Positions 36,222 to 44,198 of a stretch of 64,000 nucleotides of DNA are shown here, piece by piece. The notes under the pieces were generated by a model. The model had not been told where the DNA came from, did no database searches, and worked only from the letters and a program-made list of their open reading frames with translations. The position numbers and the translations under genes were made by a program. Source of the stretch: Lachnospiraceae bacterium (GTDB lineage: Bacteria > Bacillota > Clostridia > Lachnospirales > Lachnospiraceae); NCBI GenBank assembly GCA_030526195.1, contig JAUNDG010000012.1, positions 1-64,000 of the forward strand. The letters are read 5' to 3'. Positions within the stretch are counted from its first letter, which is position 1, and each line of letters begins with the position of its first letter.

Positions 36222-37322
36222 ATGTTTCAGTGGAATGATGATACCGTCCGCCTTTTCCGGCGGGCTGCCGACAGAACCCATTATTACGACGGCATTGTTG
36301 CGAAAATGATGCCCCATCTTACCCCGGATATGCATATCTGCGATGCCGGGTGCGGCTGCGGCTATTTGTCGCTGGCTCTGGCCCCCTATGTGAAACAGGT
36401 CACCGCCATCGATCGTCATGCCGGGCCATTGGAGGTGCTGGCCGATAACTGCCGGAAGAAAAACATCACCAACATTGACATCCGCTGTGAGGATATCTTC
36501 TCTCTTCAGTCTGAAGCCCCGCTCTTTGATGCCATGGTGTTCTGCTTCTTCGGCAGCACAGAGGAGACCGTGCTCCTCTCCCGCAAGCTTTGCCGGGGAC
36601 CGGTCTTTTCCATCAAACATGATTACCCCTACCACCGTTTTTCCGTCAATGAAAAACGGATCTGGGACGGGTGCCTTGGCACAGAACGTTATCTTGACAA
36701 CCACCACATCGCCTATGAAGGCCTGCGTTTATCTGAGGAATTCGGTCAGCCGCTGACCTCCCTCGAGGAAGGCCGTTTGTTTTTTGAATCCTACAGTCAC
36801 GATAAAGACAAATCGATCATTACCGATGATTTCGTCCTGAAGGCTGTTGAAAAAACAGAGGATCCTCTCTATCCCTACTATGTACCGGGACGGCGAGATC
36901 TTGGGCTTACCATCTGGCAGGCTCAGGAGCTGGGGGATTCCGGCATCGACTCCTTCGGTGCCGTGGTCTTTGAGCAGGGATATGTGCTTATGGTCAAAAC
37001 CCGGAAGGGCTGGTCATTTCCGAAAGGTCATGCGGAGCCTCGAGAGCTTCCCGGCGAAACAGCCATCCGCGAAGTTATGGAAGAAACCGGGATTCGTATT
37101 ACTGTGGATACCCATCGGGGCTTTGTGGTCCCCAGCATCCTGCCGGAAGACCGCCGCACCGTAACATTTTTCCCCGGGAAAAGCCTGGACGGTCTGAAAA
37201 TACCGGTGGCGGACGAGGTCCCCGATGCCAGATGGGTGAAGGTGGATGAAGCCGCCGACCTTATTGTCTTTGACAGTGACCGGAATATGTATCTGGAGCT
37301 GCGTCAGGTCATGGGGGGATAA
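36222..37322 (+). CDS. Fusion of SAM-dependent methyltransferase and Nudix hydrolase
   Basis: 366 residues in two parts. Residues about 35-200 are a class I methyltransferase: SAM-binding ICDAGCGCGYLSLAL, acidic residue in TAIDRHAG, and IRCEDIFSL. Residues about 235-366 are a Nudix domain with a complete Nudix box, GHAEPRELPGETAIREVMEETGI-type pattern (G-x5-E-x7-REVMEE-x-G-I). Nudix enzymes cleave nucleoside diphosphates linked to X. There is no frameshift at the junction, so this is one protein. The pair could modify and hydrolyse one nucleotide-type substrate, but no family with this layout is known to me. AAGGAC precedes the ATG. Confidence 0.82.
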   Translation: MFQWNDDTVRLFRRAADRTHYYDGIVAKMMPHLTPDMHICDAGCGCGYLSLALAPYVKQVTAIDRHAGPLEVLADNCRKKNITNIDIRCEDIFSLQSEAPLFDAMVFCFFGSTEETVLLSRKLCRGPVFSIKHDYPYHRFSVNEKRIWDGCLGTERYLDNHHIAYEGLRLSEEFGQPLTSLEEGRLFFESYSHDKDKSIITDDFVLKAVEKTEDPLYPYYVPGRRDLGLTIWQAQELGDSGIDSFGAVVFEQGYVLMVKTRKGWSFPKGHAEPRELPGETAIREVMEETGIRITVDTHRGFVVPSILPEDRRTVTFFPGKSLDGLKIPVADEVPDARWVKVDEAADLIVFDSDRNMYLELRQVMGG

Positions 37323-37323
37323 C

Positions 37324-37391
37324 CCGAAGGCAAGATTCGGCCTTTGCGCATCGTTTTCCGAAGGCAAGGTTCGGCTTTTGCGCATCGTTTT
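37324..37391. repeat. Two tandem 34-bp repeats
   Basis: Copies at 37324-37357 and 37358-37391 differ at two positions. Each starts CCGAAGGCAAG, contains a CCGAA/TTCGG inverted pair and ends GCGCATCGTTTT. They begin 1-2 bases after the stop of the methyltransferase-Nudix gene. They could be a recent duplication or part of an RNA hairpin array; function unknown. Confidence 0.85.
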
Positions 37392-37465
37392 CCGACGACC
37401 ATGTTATCGAGCCGGCAACGAAGCGCCTATGATACCCCGGGATCATCCGTTGAGCAACCAAAAAA

Positions 37466-37514
37466 TAAGACTGCAGTCACTCACCGTTTTGTGTGAGCAG
37501 CTGCAGTCTTTTCT
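37466..37514. terminator. Bidirectional terminator
   Basis: AAGACTGCAG with CTCAC pairs with GTGAG and CTGCAGTCTT (interrupted once on each side), followed by TTCT; A run on the left. Serves the fusion gene and the converging gtrA-like gene. Confidence 0.85.
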
Positions 37515-37578
37515 ATGCATTCATTTTCTTTTGTATGGGGCATGCGGTCCTGTCCGGCATCCCCTTTACCGACATGAA

Positions 37579-38013
37579 TTATGATTGTGTGTTGTCTTCA
37601 CCGGCGCGGGTATCAACAGAATGGCGATACACGAAGTAACGCTGGAACAGGTATTCCGTCACCAGATTGAGGATCATGTTAAGGATTGTTACCAGGTATT
37701 CATTCCATCCCAGTGTTTCGCACAGGTAATTGCCCATGATGGTGGTGACCGGTGTGAACACCAGATAATAACAGAACACTTTCATCATGGCCACCGGCAC
37801 ATTGGTGGTGGACTTAAAGGTAAAGCGGCGGTTAAGTGTGAAATTCCACAGGACCGACAACACAAGGCCCGTCAGGTAACAGGGCCAGTATGGCAGATGT
37901 GTCAGTTCGTTAAGCAATGTGAAAGAAACAAACTCGATCACACCGGCACTGATTGAAAACAGAACAAACTTGATCATGCGGGTTGTTTCGGTACGCTTTG
38001 TTTTGTCAGCCAT
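37579..38013 (-). CDS. GtrA-family membrane protein
   Basis: 144 residues with four hydrophobic segments (about 14-33, 41-60, 72-95, 105-125). The motif LVLSVLWNFTLNRRFTF is the hallmark of GtrA, small proteins thought to flip or support transfer of undecaprenyl-linked sugars in polysaccharide, teichoic-acid or O-antigen decoration. Its neighbours, a WYL regulator and a GT2/GH26 locus 3 kb away, fit a surface-glycan role. Single gene, with its own weak promoter (TTGATA, 18, TATTTA) upstream. Confidence 0.85.
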   Translation of the reverse strand: MADKTKRTETTRMIKFVLFSISAGVIEFVSFTLLNELTHLPYWPCYLTGLVLSVLWNFTLNRRFTFKSTTNVPVAMMKVFCYYLVFTPVTTIMGNYLCETLGWNEYLVTILNMILNLVTEYLFQRYFVYRHSVDTRAGEDNTQS

Positions 38014-38173
38014 AAAGCCTCTTCCTTGCCCCTATTCAGGCGGGCGATTTATCCATAAATATCTTTAACTATTCTATTGTATCAAAAGACAGTGCCCAAA
38101 AAAAGCCTGCGTTGTAAAGTTCTGCTAAGTCGCGTGAAACAAGAGCAGCAGACATGAAGAGAATGTGATATCT

Positions 38174-38211
38174 ATCAAGCGCTTGATTTCATTTCCAAAA
38201 AGGGATTAAAT
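38174..38211 (+). promoter_or_regulatory. Promoter with 14-bp palindrome before the WYL regulator
   Basis: TTGATT (38183-38188), 17 bases, TTAAAT (38206-38211). The -35 overlaps ATCAAGCGCTTGAT (38174-38187), a perfect palindrome. It is a natural candidate for autoregulation by the WYL protein encoded downstream. Confidence 0.5.
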
Positions 38212-38242
38212 AATGCTTATAACGAAACTAAAGGAGACACCT

Positions 38243-39232
38243 ATGGCTAAAGGCATTCACCAGAAACAAAAGGCCCTGTATCTGGCCAAGATATTTTCAG
38301 AGCGCACCGATGAGGAGCATGGTCTCACCCTGAAAGAGATCATGGCCCTGTTGGATGACTACGGTGTGAGTGCCGATCGGAAAACGCTCTACGATGATTT
38401 CGAGCAGCTCCGGGATTTCGGCCTGGACATCACCGCCGAACAGGTGGGGCGCGAAACCTTCTACAAGCTGACAAGCCGGGACTTTGAGCTGCCCGAGCTA
38501 AAGCTCCTGGTGGATTCCGTTCAGTCCGCCAAATTCATCACAGAACGCAAATCCCGGGCTCTCATTAAAAAACTGGAAAGTCTGGTGAGCACCCACGAAG
38601 CGCAGCATCTGCAGCGCCAGGTTCTCATTTCAGGCCGCGTCAAAACCATGAATGAGAGTGTCTACTACAGTGTGGACAAAATCCATACCGCCATCAGTTC
38701 CAATGCTCAGATCCGGTTTCATTACTTCCAGTGGAATGTGAAAAAGGAAATGGAGCTGCGTAAGGACGGTGACTGGTATATCATCAGCCCCTGGGCTCTC
38801 ATCTGGGACGATGAATACTATTATCTTCTGGGCTACGATGCCGCCGGGGAGAAAATGAAGCATTACCGGGTGGACAAGATGCTGGATATGACCATCCTTT
38901 CCACCAAACGGGAGGGGCTTGAGGTCTATAAGACCATGGATATCCCGCGCTATGCCAAGGGACTTTTCGGCATGTTCGGCGGGGAGGTCATGACGGTTTC
39001 ACTTGAATGCGAAAACAGAATGGCCTCGGTGGTCATCGACCGTTTCGGCAAAGATATTCCCATGATCGTCACCGATGAAAATCATTTCAAAACCCGAGTT
39101 GAAATCTCTTCCAGTGAAAACTTCCTGGGATGGGTGGCCGGTCTGGGGGGACGGATCCGCATCACCGCACCTGAAAGCCTGGTCAATGAAATGAAGGCTC
39201 TGGCCGAAAAGCTGGTGGCGCAATACAGTTGA
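38243..39232 (+). CDS. WYL-domain transcriptional regulator
   Basis: 329 residues. An N-terminal winged-helix (LTLKEIMALLDDYGVSADRKTLYDDFEQLRDFG, residues about 27-62) is followed by a WYL domain (about 135-210; here DGDWYIISPWALIWDDEYYYLLGYD, where WYL is WYI) and a C-terminal extension (WCX, about 235-329). WYL domains sense nucleotides or other ligands; stand-alone forms regulate phage defence, DNA damage or metabolic genes. The start at 38243 has AAGGAG 6 bases upstream. Its targets cannot be read off, though its own promoter has a palindrome. Confidence 0.88.
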   Translation: MAKGIHQKQKALYLAKIFSERTDEEHGLTLKEIMALLDDYGVSADRKTLYDDFEQLRDFGLDITAEQVGRETFYKLTSRDFELPELKLLVDSVQSAKFITERKSRALIKKLESLVSTHEAQHLQRQVLISGRVKTMNESVYYSVDKIHTAISSNAQIRFHYFQWNVKKEMELRKDGDWYIISPWALIWDDEYYYLLGYDAAGEKMKHYRVDKMLDMTILSTKREGLEVYKTMDIPRYAKGLFGMFGGEVMTVSLECENRMASVVIDRFGKDIPMIVTDENHFKTRVEISSSENFLGWVAGLGGRIRITAPESLVNEMKALAEKLVAQYS

Positions 39233-39237
39233 CGCTG

Positions 39238-39339
39238 TTACTCGCTCATCAGTTCAACGTATTCGCTCTCGCAGGAGAATAATTTGTAGCTGCCGTCTAC
39301 ATAACCCATATAACCAAATTCTGTTGCATAACCTTTCAT
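39238..39339 (-). CDS. 33-residue small protein
   Basis: A short frame reading MKGYATEFGYMGYVDGSY then KLFSCESEYVELMSE, ending 5 bases from the convergent WYL gene. The pattern (GYMGYVDG, aromatic pairs, acidic C-terminus) resembles short proteins I recall in Lachnospiraceae, but this is not a search result. AAAGG lies about 14 bases before the ATG, farther than ideal. A long non-coding leader (39340-39540) precedes it with a hairpin around ATCTG/CAGAT (about 39366-39389) and a GACAGCGAC direct repeat. Function unknown. Confidence 0.6.
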   Translation of the reverse strand: MKGYATEFGYMGYVDGSYKLFSCESEYVELMSE

Positions 39340-39561
39340 AAGGGGACCATCCTTTCCGTTTGATCATCGTCAGATGTTCATCTGCGATGGCACATGTATG
39401 TATCTCTATCAGGTCGCTGTCATTGTCGCTGTCGTGTCAGTATCCGATAGCTGTGTCATCTGACAGATAAAGAATACCTCGGCACGTGTCCGAAAAATTC
39501 CCCTCGGTTATAACCACGAAGAACCTGTAACAAAATTTTTCAACACCAGATTTGGGCCACA

Positions 39562-39597
39562 AAAAAAGTCGTGCTTCCGGGCACGACTTTTTTGCAT
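39562..39597. terminator. Bidirectional terminator before ChW gene
   Basis: AAAAAAGTCGTGC and GCACGACTTTTTT pair with a short TTCCG loop; read leftward it closes the GT2-GH26-ChW gene set. Confidence 0.92.
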
Positions 39598-39605
39598 CAT
39601 TTTTT

Positions 39606-40325
39606 TTAGTTCTTCTTCACAATTTCCACGGTGATACCATCCACGCCTTCATCGCTGCCGATGGTACCGGCGGTTTTGCCGTTTTCGGTCCAATCAAGCC
39701 AGCCTGTACCGGGCTCGTGAACGCGATAGCGGATATCGTAATTGTCGGCGATTTCGCCGGTAAGACGAATCTGCAGGGCATCGATCCATTGATCCGGATC
39801 GACGGTGCCGGCACTGATGCCGTCACTTCTCCAACGTTCGTCCCAGCCATCATCCCGGACATGAACACGGTATTCTATGCCGAGAATATGCGGATAGATA
39901 TGCCGGTCAGTCGCATTGACGATCTGCATGGACACGGACTGCAGCGGGTTGCCGCTGTCGATCATGCCGGCATCCTCGCCGGAAACATTTTTATCAAGTT
40001 TGCCGGTTTCCCGGATGCTGACCTGATACTTAAGTCCGGGCTCAAAGCTTAGCAACAGTTCTTCGTGATGAGCCGCCTTGTTGATGGTGCCCTCAGCATC
40101 TGAAGTTGCCGGGCGGCTCATGACGATGCCGATAAAGGAAAAGAACAGGATGCCCAGTATCGTGGCAACGCGCATGATGATGCGATATGTCATATTCCCC
40201 GCCTTTTTCCCCTCTGTTCCGGCTACCGTTTTTTCTGCCGGTTTTCCTGTTTCGCCAACGACCGGCTGTCCTGTTGTGCTGACAGGCGTGTTTTCCGGTG
40301 TCATACCGGTGGTTTTATCTGTCAT
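39606..40325 (-). CDS. Membrane-anchored protein with hydrophobic-Trp (ChW) repeats
   Basis: 239 residues: Thr/Pro/Gly-rich cytoplasmic N-terminus (about 45), one membrane helix (about 50-72, IIMRVATILGILFFSFIGIVM), then two to three ChW (clostridial hydrophobic W) repeats: LKYQVSIRETG, YRVHVRDDGWDERWRSDG, and YRVHEPGTGWLDWTENGKTAGTIG. ChW repeats occur outside the cell and are thought to bind carbohydrate or peptide. The start at 40325 overlaps the GH26-like gene by 11 bases, so they are translationally coupled. Confidence 0.82.
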   Translation of the reverse strand: MTDKTTGMTPENTPVSTTGQPVVGETGKPAEKTVAGTEGKKAGNMTYRIIMRVATILGILFFSFIGIVMSRPATSDAEGTINKAAHHEELLLSFEPGLKYQVSIRETGKLDKNVSGEDAGMIDSGNPLQSVSMQIVNATDRHIYPHILGIEYRVHVRDDGWDERWRSDGISAGTVDPDQWIDALQIRLTGEIADNYDIRYRVHEPGTGWLDWTENGKTAGTIGSDEGVDGITVEIVKKN

Positions 40326-41289
40326 TTTCACGGTTTATAGACTCCACTTTATCAATAAAAGCCGTCATCAGTTCTTTGTTGTTGCTGAAATGATAATACC
40401 GCATCTCTCCATCTATGGGTAATTTGTCTTCGTCAAGAAAAACCATACCCTGCATGCGGTCATCATTTTCAAGAAAATCAAGCATTTCCAGAAGGTAGCG
40501 CTGCTGCGCCTCGGGATCCTCGGAGGTGTAGCCGCATTCGCTGATAATGATAGGCTTGTTGAGGGCTTCCAGCATGGCGCGGTTGCCCTTATTGGTGTAA
40601 TATTCCTCGAAGGTCGGGTACTCGTGGGAGAAATTGTTCAAAGTCTCGCTGACGTAATCGACATAGGCAGCACCGGGGTAATACGGCAGCGCGTCCTCGC
40701 TCATCTTCGTCGGGGACCAGACCCACAGAATGTTGGGCGCCATTTCGCGGCCCATGCTGACGACATAGCGCCAGGCGGCAATGTAGTCAGCCGGATCCTG
40801 TGCCTGCCACGGATACCAGTTGAACTTCCAGGGCTCCATCTCGTGGGCAAAGCGGACAAACAACAGGCGATTGCGGCGCTCGCCCTTTGAAACAGCCTTG
40901 AAAAAATTGGTCAGTTCTTCGTCGTAGGTGCCGTTTGGTATCTCGGTCAGTTCCACGCCCATGAGCTCAATGGTGATAAAGGGCACATAATAGCCAAGAT
41001 CAAGGCCCTGTACCAGCTTATTCTCGCCGACCAGCGGCTCGCTGAGTTCCTGAAACCAGCCGACCATGGACAACTGCTTTTTGTATGTATTAGCAATTTT
41101 ATTTTCCGCGCTGTCGTAGATGCCGATCAGCTTCTGATCTCGAAAATGTTCGCTCGGCAACTCGCCTTCTTGCATTTCGAGCCACGTTGGATTTGCGTTA
41201 GTATAATCGGAGCGCAGGACGATGAAAATGATGAGGCCGGCGAGTCCCAGGATGAGGACGAGGCCTTTTATGGTTTTCCTGAATGTCAT
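40315..41289 (-). CDS. Membrane-anchored glycoside hydrolase, GH26-like
   Basis: 324 residues. An N-terminal signal anchor (about 8-27, LVLILGLAGLIIFIVL) places the enzyme outside. The catalytic barrel shows the GH26 signature: RFAHEMEPWKFNWYPW with the acid/base Glu, ILWVWSPTK, and the nucleophile Glu in IIISECGYTS. GH26 enzymes cut beta-1,4-mannan, beta-1,3-xylan or mixed glucans. The gene starts 192 bases after the GT2 synthase and overlaps the ChW gene; a hydrolase next to a processive synthase recalls cellulose loci (BcsA with BcsZ). Confidence 0.82.
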   Translation of the reverse strand: MTFRKTIKGLVLILGLAGLIIFIVLRSDYTNANPTWLEMQEGELPSEHFRDQKLIGIYDSAENKIANTYKKQLSMVGWFQELSEPLVGENKLVQGLDLGYYVPFITIELMGVELTEIPNGTYDEELTNFFKAVSKGERRNRLLFVRFAHEMEPWKFNWYPWQAQDPADYIAAWRYVVSMGREMAPNILWVWSPTKMSEDALPYYPGAAYVDYVSETLNNFSHEYPTFEEYYTNKGNRAMLEALNKPIIISECGYTSEDPEAQQRYLLEMLDFLENDDRMQGMVFLDEDKLPIDGEMRYYHFSNNKELMTAFIDKVESINRENDR

Positions 41290-41481
41290 AGTAAAAGTAA
41301 TCTCCTATGAAAACCGTTTGGTGTTTTCTCTGAATGGCAGGGCTTTTTCAGTTCCCTCACATGTCACGTGATTCTGCTGTCTGTTGTATGGCAGCGATCA
41401 GTTTTTTGAGTTTGTTTGCTGACGGTGACATTGTGCAGCGACCGTGTGCGGGGCATACCTGTCGTGCGCAGGGCATGCCAT

Positions 41482-42786
41482 TTATGAGGCAGGCTTGTCA
41501 GATGACGTTTCTGTCACAGTCTGCAGGTTGCGGGTGCCCCAGCCGAGGCCATCGGCGCAGCGCATGAGGCCAAGGATGCGGATGGGGGTCATGATGATGG
41601 TGAGGATCACGATGAATACCGGAATCAGCAGTGTGTAGTAGAAGGGCTTCCGGGCAAAAACCTTCAGATTGCGAACACCGAACCCCAGCATACAGCCCAG
41701 GATGATCAGGATCAGTGTCACCAGGAAAGATTCATTGTAAGTAACGCCAATAATGGGATGACCCAGATGGCGCAGGACGAAGGATGTCGCCATGTTAACG
41801 TAAACACTGATCAGCAGCATCGGAAACAGCATGTCCGTCCAGTAGATAAAACACATGAGTTTCGCATGTTTAGCCATCCAGGGCGTCATACGGATATTGT
41901 TATACTGCGAGCCTTCGGACCAGCGCAACTGCTGACGCATGAATTTCTTCCACTGCAGCGGCGCATCGGTGTAGACCACCGAAGTGTCCTGCATAACGGT
42001 TTTATAGCCCATTTCCAGGGTAAGATTCGTCAGACTCCGGTCATCGGACACCTCTTTGTGAATGCCCATGAAGACCTCATTCATGAATTCATCGATAACA
42101 GCGCGGAGGATCGATGTGCGGAAGGCAATGGTTCTGCCCGGCAGACAGCCGACCTTGCCCACGGCACTCATGGCTTTCATACTGCCCTCGGCGCGGATGT
42201 CCTCCAGCATATCGGCAAACATGGTGATGAGACAGCGCTCCGGCTTGAGGATCTTCTGGCGGGTGGTCACACCGCCAATCTTGTCATCGGCCGAGAAGGG
42301 TCGCAGAAGCTCCTCCAACGTTCCCTCGGTCCAGATTGTGTCGCTGTCAACTAAAATCGCGATATCGGACTTTTCGTCTGTCTGCTCAAGAGCCTCGCGG
42401 ATCGCATTGCGCTTACCCGGTATCGGGGTGTGATAAAAGCGAACCTGAGTTCCTGCCAAAGCGCCATTTTCAACAAGAGCATTGTGGCGGCGGCAGATAC
42501 TTTCGAGCTTCTCATTTTTGGGGCCGTTGATGAGAACGATGATCTCGGAGGGATGCTGCGCACCAATCTTCGCGATGACATCCGCGAAAAGGTCCTCCGG
42601 CTCGTCGAGAACAGGAATGATGACCGACGTAAAGAAGTCTTTATTCTCGCAGGTGTAGGGTTTGTAGCGCAGCATATTGAAAAAAATGATCGCCCAACGC
42701 AGAAGGATCAGTGTGAAGAAGATCATAAACCAGTGCACATGATGACTGGTGAAAAAATCCTGAAGCATGAGGATATAGGTGTACAT
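41482..42786 (-). CDS. Processive family 2 glycosyltransferase (polysaccharide synthase)
   Basis: 434 residues. N-terminal membrane segment, GT-A domain with FFTSVIIPVLDEPEDLF, the metal motif LVDSDTIW, the acceptor/processivity motif QQLRWSEGS (QxxRW type), then four C-terminal membrane helices (about 290-420). This is the layout of cellulose, curdlan, hyaluronan and mannan synthases: sugar added from a nucleotide donor and exported by the same protein. No PilZ domain is present. The start at 42786 has GGAGG 10 bases upstream. The polymer is not predictable; the GH26 neighbour would suggest a beta-mannan or beta-glucan. Confidence 0.88.
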   Translation of the reverse strand: MYTYILMLQDFFTSHHVHWFMIFFTLILLRWAIIFFNMLRYKPYTCENKDFFTSVIIPVLDEPEDLFADVIAKIGAQHPSEIIVLINGPKNEKLESICRRHNALVENGALAGTQVRFYHTPIPGKRNAIREALEQTDEKSDIAILVDSDTIWTEGTLEELLRPFSADDKIGGVTTRQKILKPERCLITMFADMLEDIRAEGSMKAMSAVGKVGCLPGRTIAFRTSILRAVIDEFMNEVFMGIHKEVSDDRSLTNLTLEMGYKTVMQDTSVVYTDAPLQWKKFMRQQLRWSEGSQYNNIRMTPWMAKHAKLMCFIYWTDMLFPMLLISVYVNMATSFVLRHLGHPIIGVTYNESFLVTLILIILGCMLGFGVRNLKVFARKPFYYTLLIPVFIVILTIIMTPIRILGLMRCADGLGWGTRNLQTVTETSSDKPAS

Positions 42787-42884
42787 GCAAATCTGTCCTC
42801 CAAAAAGACAATAGATAATTTGATTATAACCGATATTTTTTGATAAGCAAACCAAGAATCAGAGGATAGTTAATTATCATGAAC

Positions 42885-42925
42885 AAAAACAGGCGAGTGA
42901 TCGTTAAATCACTCGCCTGTTGCAT
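42885..42925. terminator. Terminator after the trigger-factor-like gene
   Basis: AACAGGCGAGTGAT and ATCACTCGCCTGTT form a perfect 14-bp stem with loop CGTTA; leftward it ends in TTTTTG. Confidence 0.92.
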
Positions 42926-42940
42926 TTTAAATAATGTCAA

Positions 42941-43873
42941 TCAGTCCTCTGTCACAACCAGGTTTTCCATCACCACATTGAGAGCCTTCTGATGGGTCAG
43001 AGAATTCTCAACATCCTTGATCTTCACGTAGTTCAGGAACTCTTCCTCTTCCAGCTCATAGGATTTGGCCAGACGAGCCACCTCAGCCTTCACGTCGTCA
43101 ACACTGACGCCCAGACCTTCCAGACGGACGATTTCTTCAAGAGCCAGGAAACCTTTGGCCCGCAGCATGGCCTGCTTTTTGATGTTCTCAAGGGCTTCTT
43201 TGAAGGCTTCTGAAGATTCAAACTGAGCCTTCAGCTGGTCGCCGGTCAGGCCGACTTCCTTGGCTGTGGCTTCCATGGTATCGTTGTAGGCTTCCTCCAG
43301 AAGATCCTCCGGCACCTCACCCACATAGTTATCGGCCAGCAGGTTGCGGACCTGTGTTTCCATGATCTTGTCAGCTTTGGCGGCATTCTGATGCTCCAGC
43401 AGCTTGACACAGGTGTCGCGAAGAGCCGCTTCATTTTCAAGACCGGCTGATTTGGCCAGCTCGTCAAAGGACTGGGTCCGTTCTGTCGTGATCTTATGGA
43501 TATGGCATTTGAAAACAGCCGCTTTACCGGCGACTTCCGGCGCATATTTTTCCGGAAATGTCACGTTGACATCAACATCAGCACCGGCCACAGCGCCTAC
43601 CAGCTGATCCTCAAAACCAGGGATAAAGGTATGAGAACCCAGCACCAGTTCATAATTCTCGGCAGCGCCGCCGTCAAAAGCTTCACCGTCTACGTAGCCT
43701 GTAAAATCAAGTGTCAGTTTATCACCGTTTTCAGCGGGACGATCAACCTCAACCACTTCTTTATGATGCTGCTGAATGCGATTCATAGCGGCATCGATTT
43801 CCTCATCGGAAACCGGGATCACCACTTTCTTGATTTCAAAACCCTTGTACTGTTTCAGCACTGTATCTGCCAT
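42941..43873 (-). CDS. Trigger-factor-like chaperone without ribosome-binding domain
   Basis: 310 residues against about 430 for trigger factor. The N-terminal ribosome-docking domain and its GFRxGKxP loop are missing. Present are a linker (1-45), an FKBP-type prolyl isomerase domain (about 48-130: DKLTLDFTGYVDGEAFDGG, LGSHTFIPGFEDQLVGA, VTFPEKY) and the C-terminal chaperone arms (about 135-310). AAGGAG is 7 bases before the ATG, so this is a true start, not a missed one. It probably acts as a free cytoplasmic isomerase/chaperone. A gene for standard Tig elsewhere in the genome is expected. Confidence 0.87.
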   Translation of the reverse strand: MADTVLKQYKGFEIKKVVIPVSDEEIDAAMNRIQQHHKEVVEVDRPAENGDKLTLDFTGYVDGEAFDGGAAENYELVLGSHTFIPGFEDQLVGAVAGADVDVNVTFPEKYAPEVAGKAAVFKCHIHKITTERTQSFDELAKSAGLENEAALRDTCVKLLEHQNAAKADKIMETQVRNLLADNYVGEVPEDLLEEAYNDTMEATAKEVGLTGDQLKAQFESSEAFKEALENIKKQAMLRAKGFLALEEIVRLEGLGVSVDDVKAEVARLAKSYELEEEEFLNYVKIKDVENSLTHQKALNVVMENLVVTED

Positions 43874-43900
43874 GATATGACTCCTTATTTTCTTATGATA

Positions 43901-43932
43901 AAAGAGCGATGTTCAAATGAACACCGCTCTTC
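43901..43932 (-). terminator. Terminator of tRNA-Thr
   Basis: Minus strand AAGAGCGGTGTTC and GAACATCGCTCTT pair around a short loop and are followed by TTATC; immediately after the tRNA. Confidence 0.85.
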
Positions 43933-43934
43933 GC

Positions 43935-44007
<73 letters not shown>

Positions 44008-44198
44008 GTGAAACCCCAGTATTTATGCGGTTTTCTGCTCTATGCCTACGCATTTATATAGAATAAGAGCAACGCATTAATAATATCACTTACAAAGAAT
44101 TAATTCAAGTCCCTTGTCAGATATCTCAATCGTTGCCCATTGCCACCGGGTGACTGATACCGTCAATCCGTAACAGGGGTTTTTGGTCTTTTACTGCC

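Noticed and set aside
37324..37391. CRISPR-like repeats
   Set aside because: Only two adjacent copies without spacers and no cas genes in the window.
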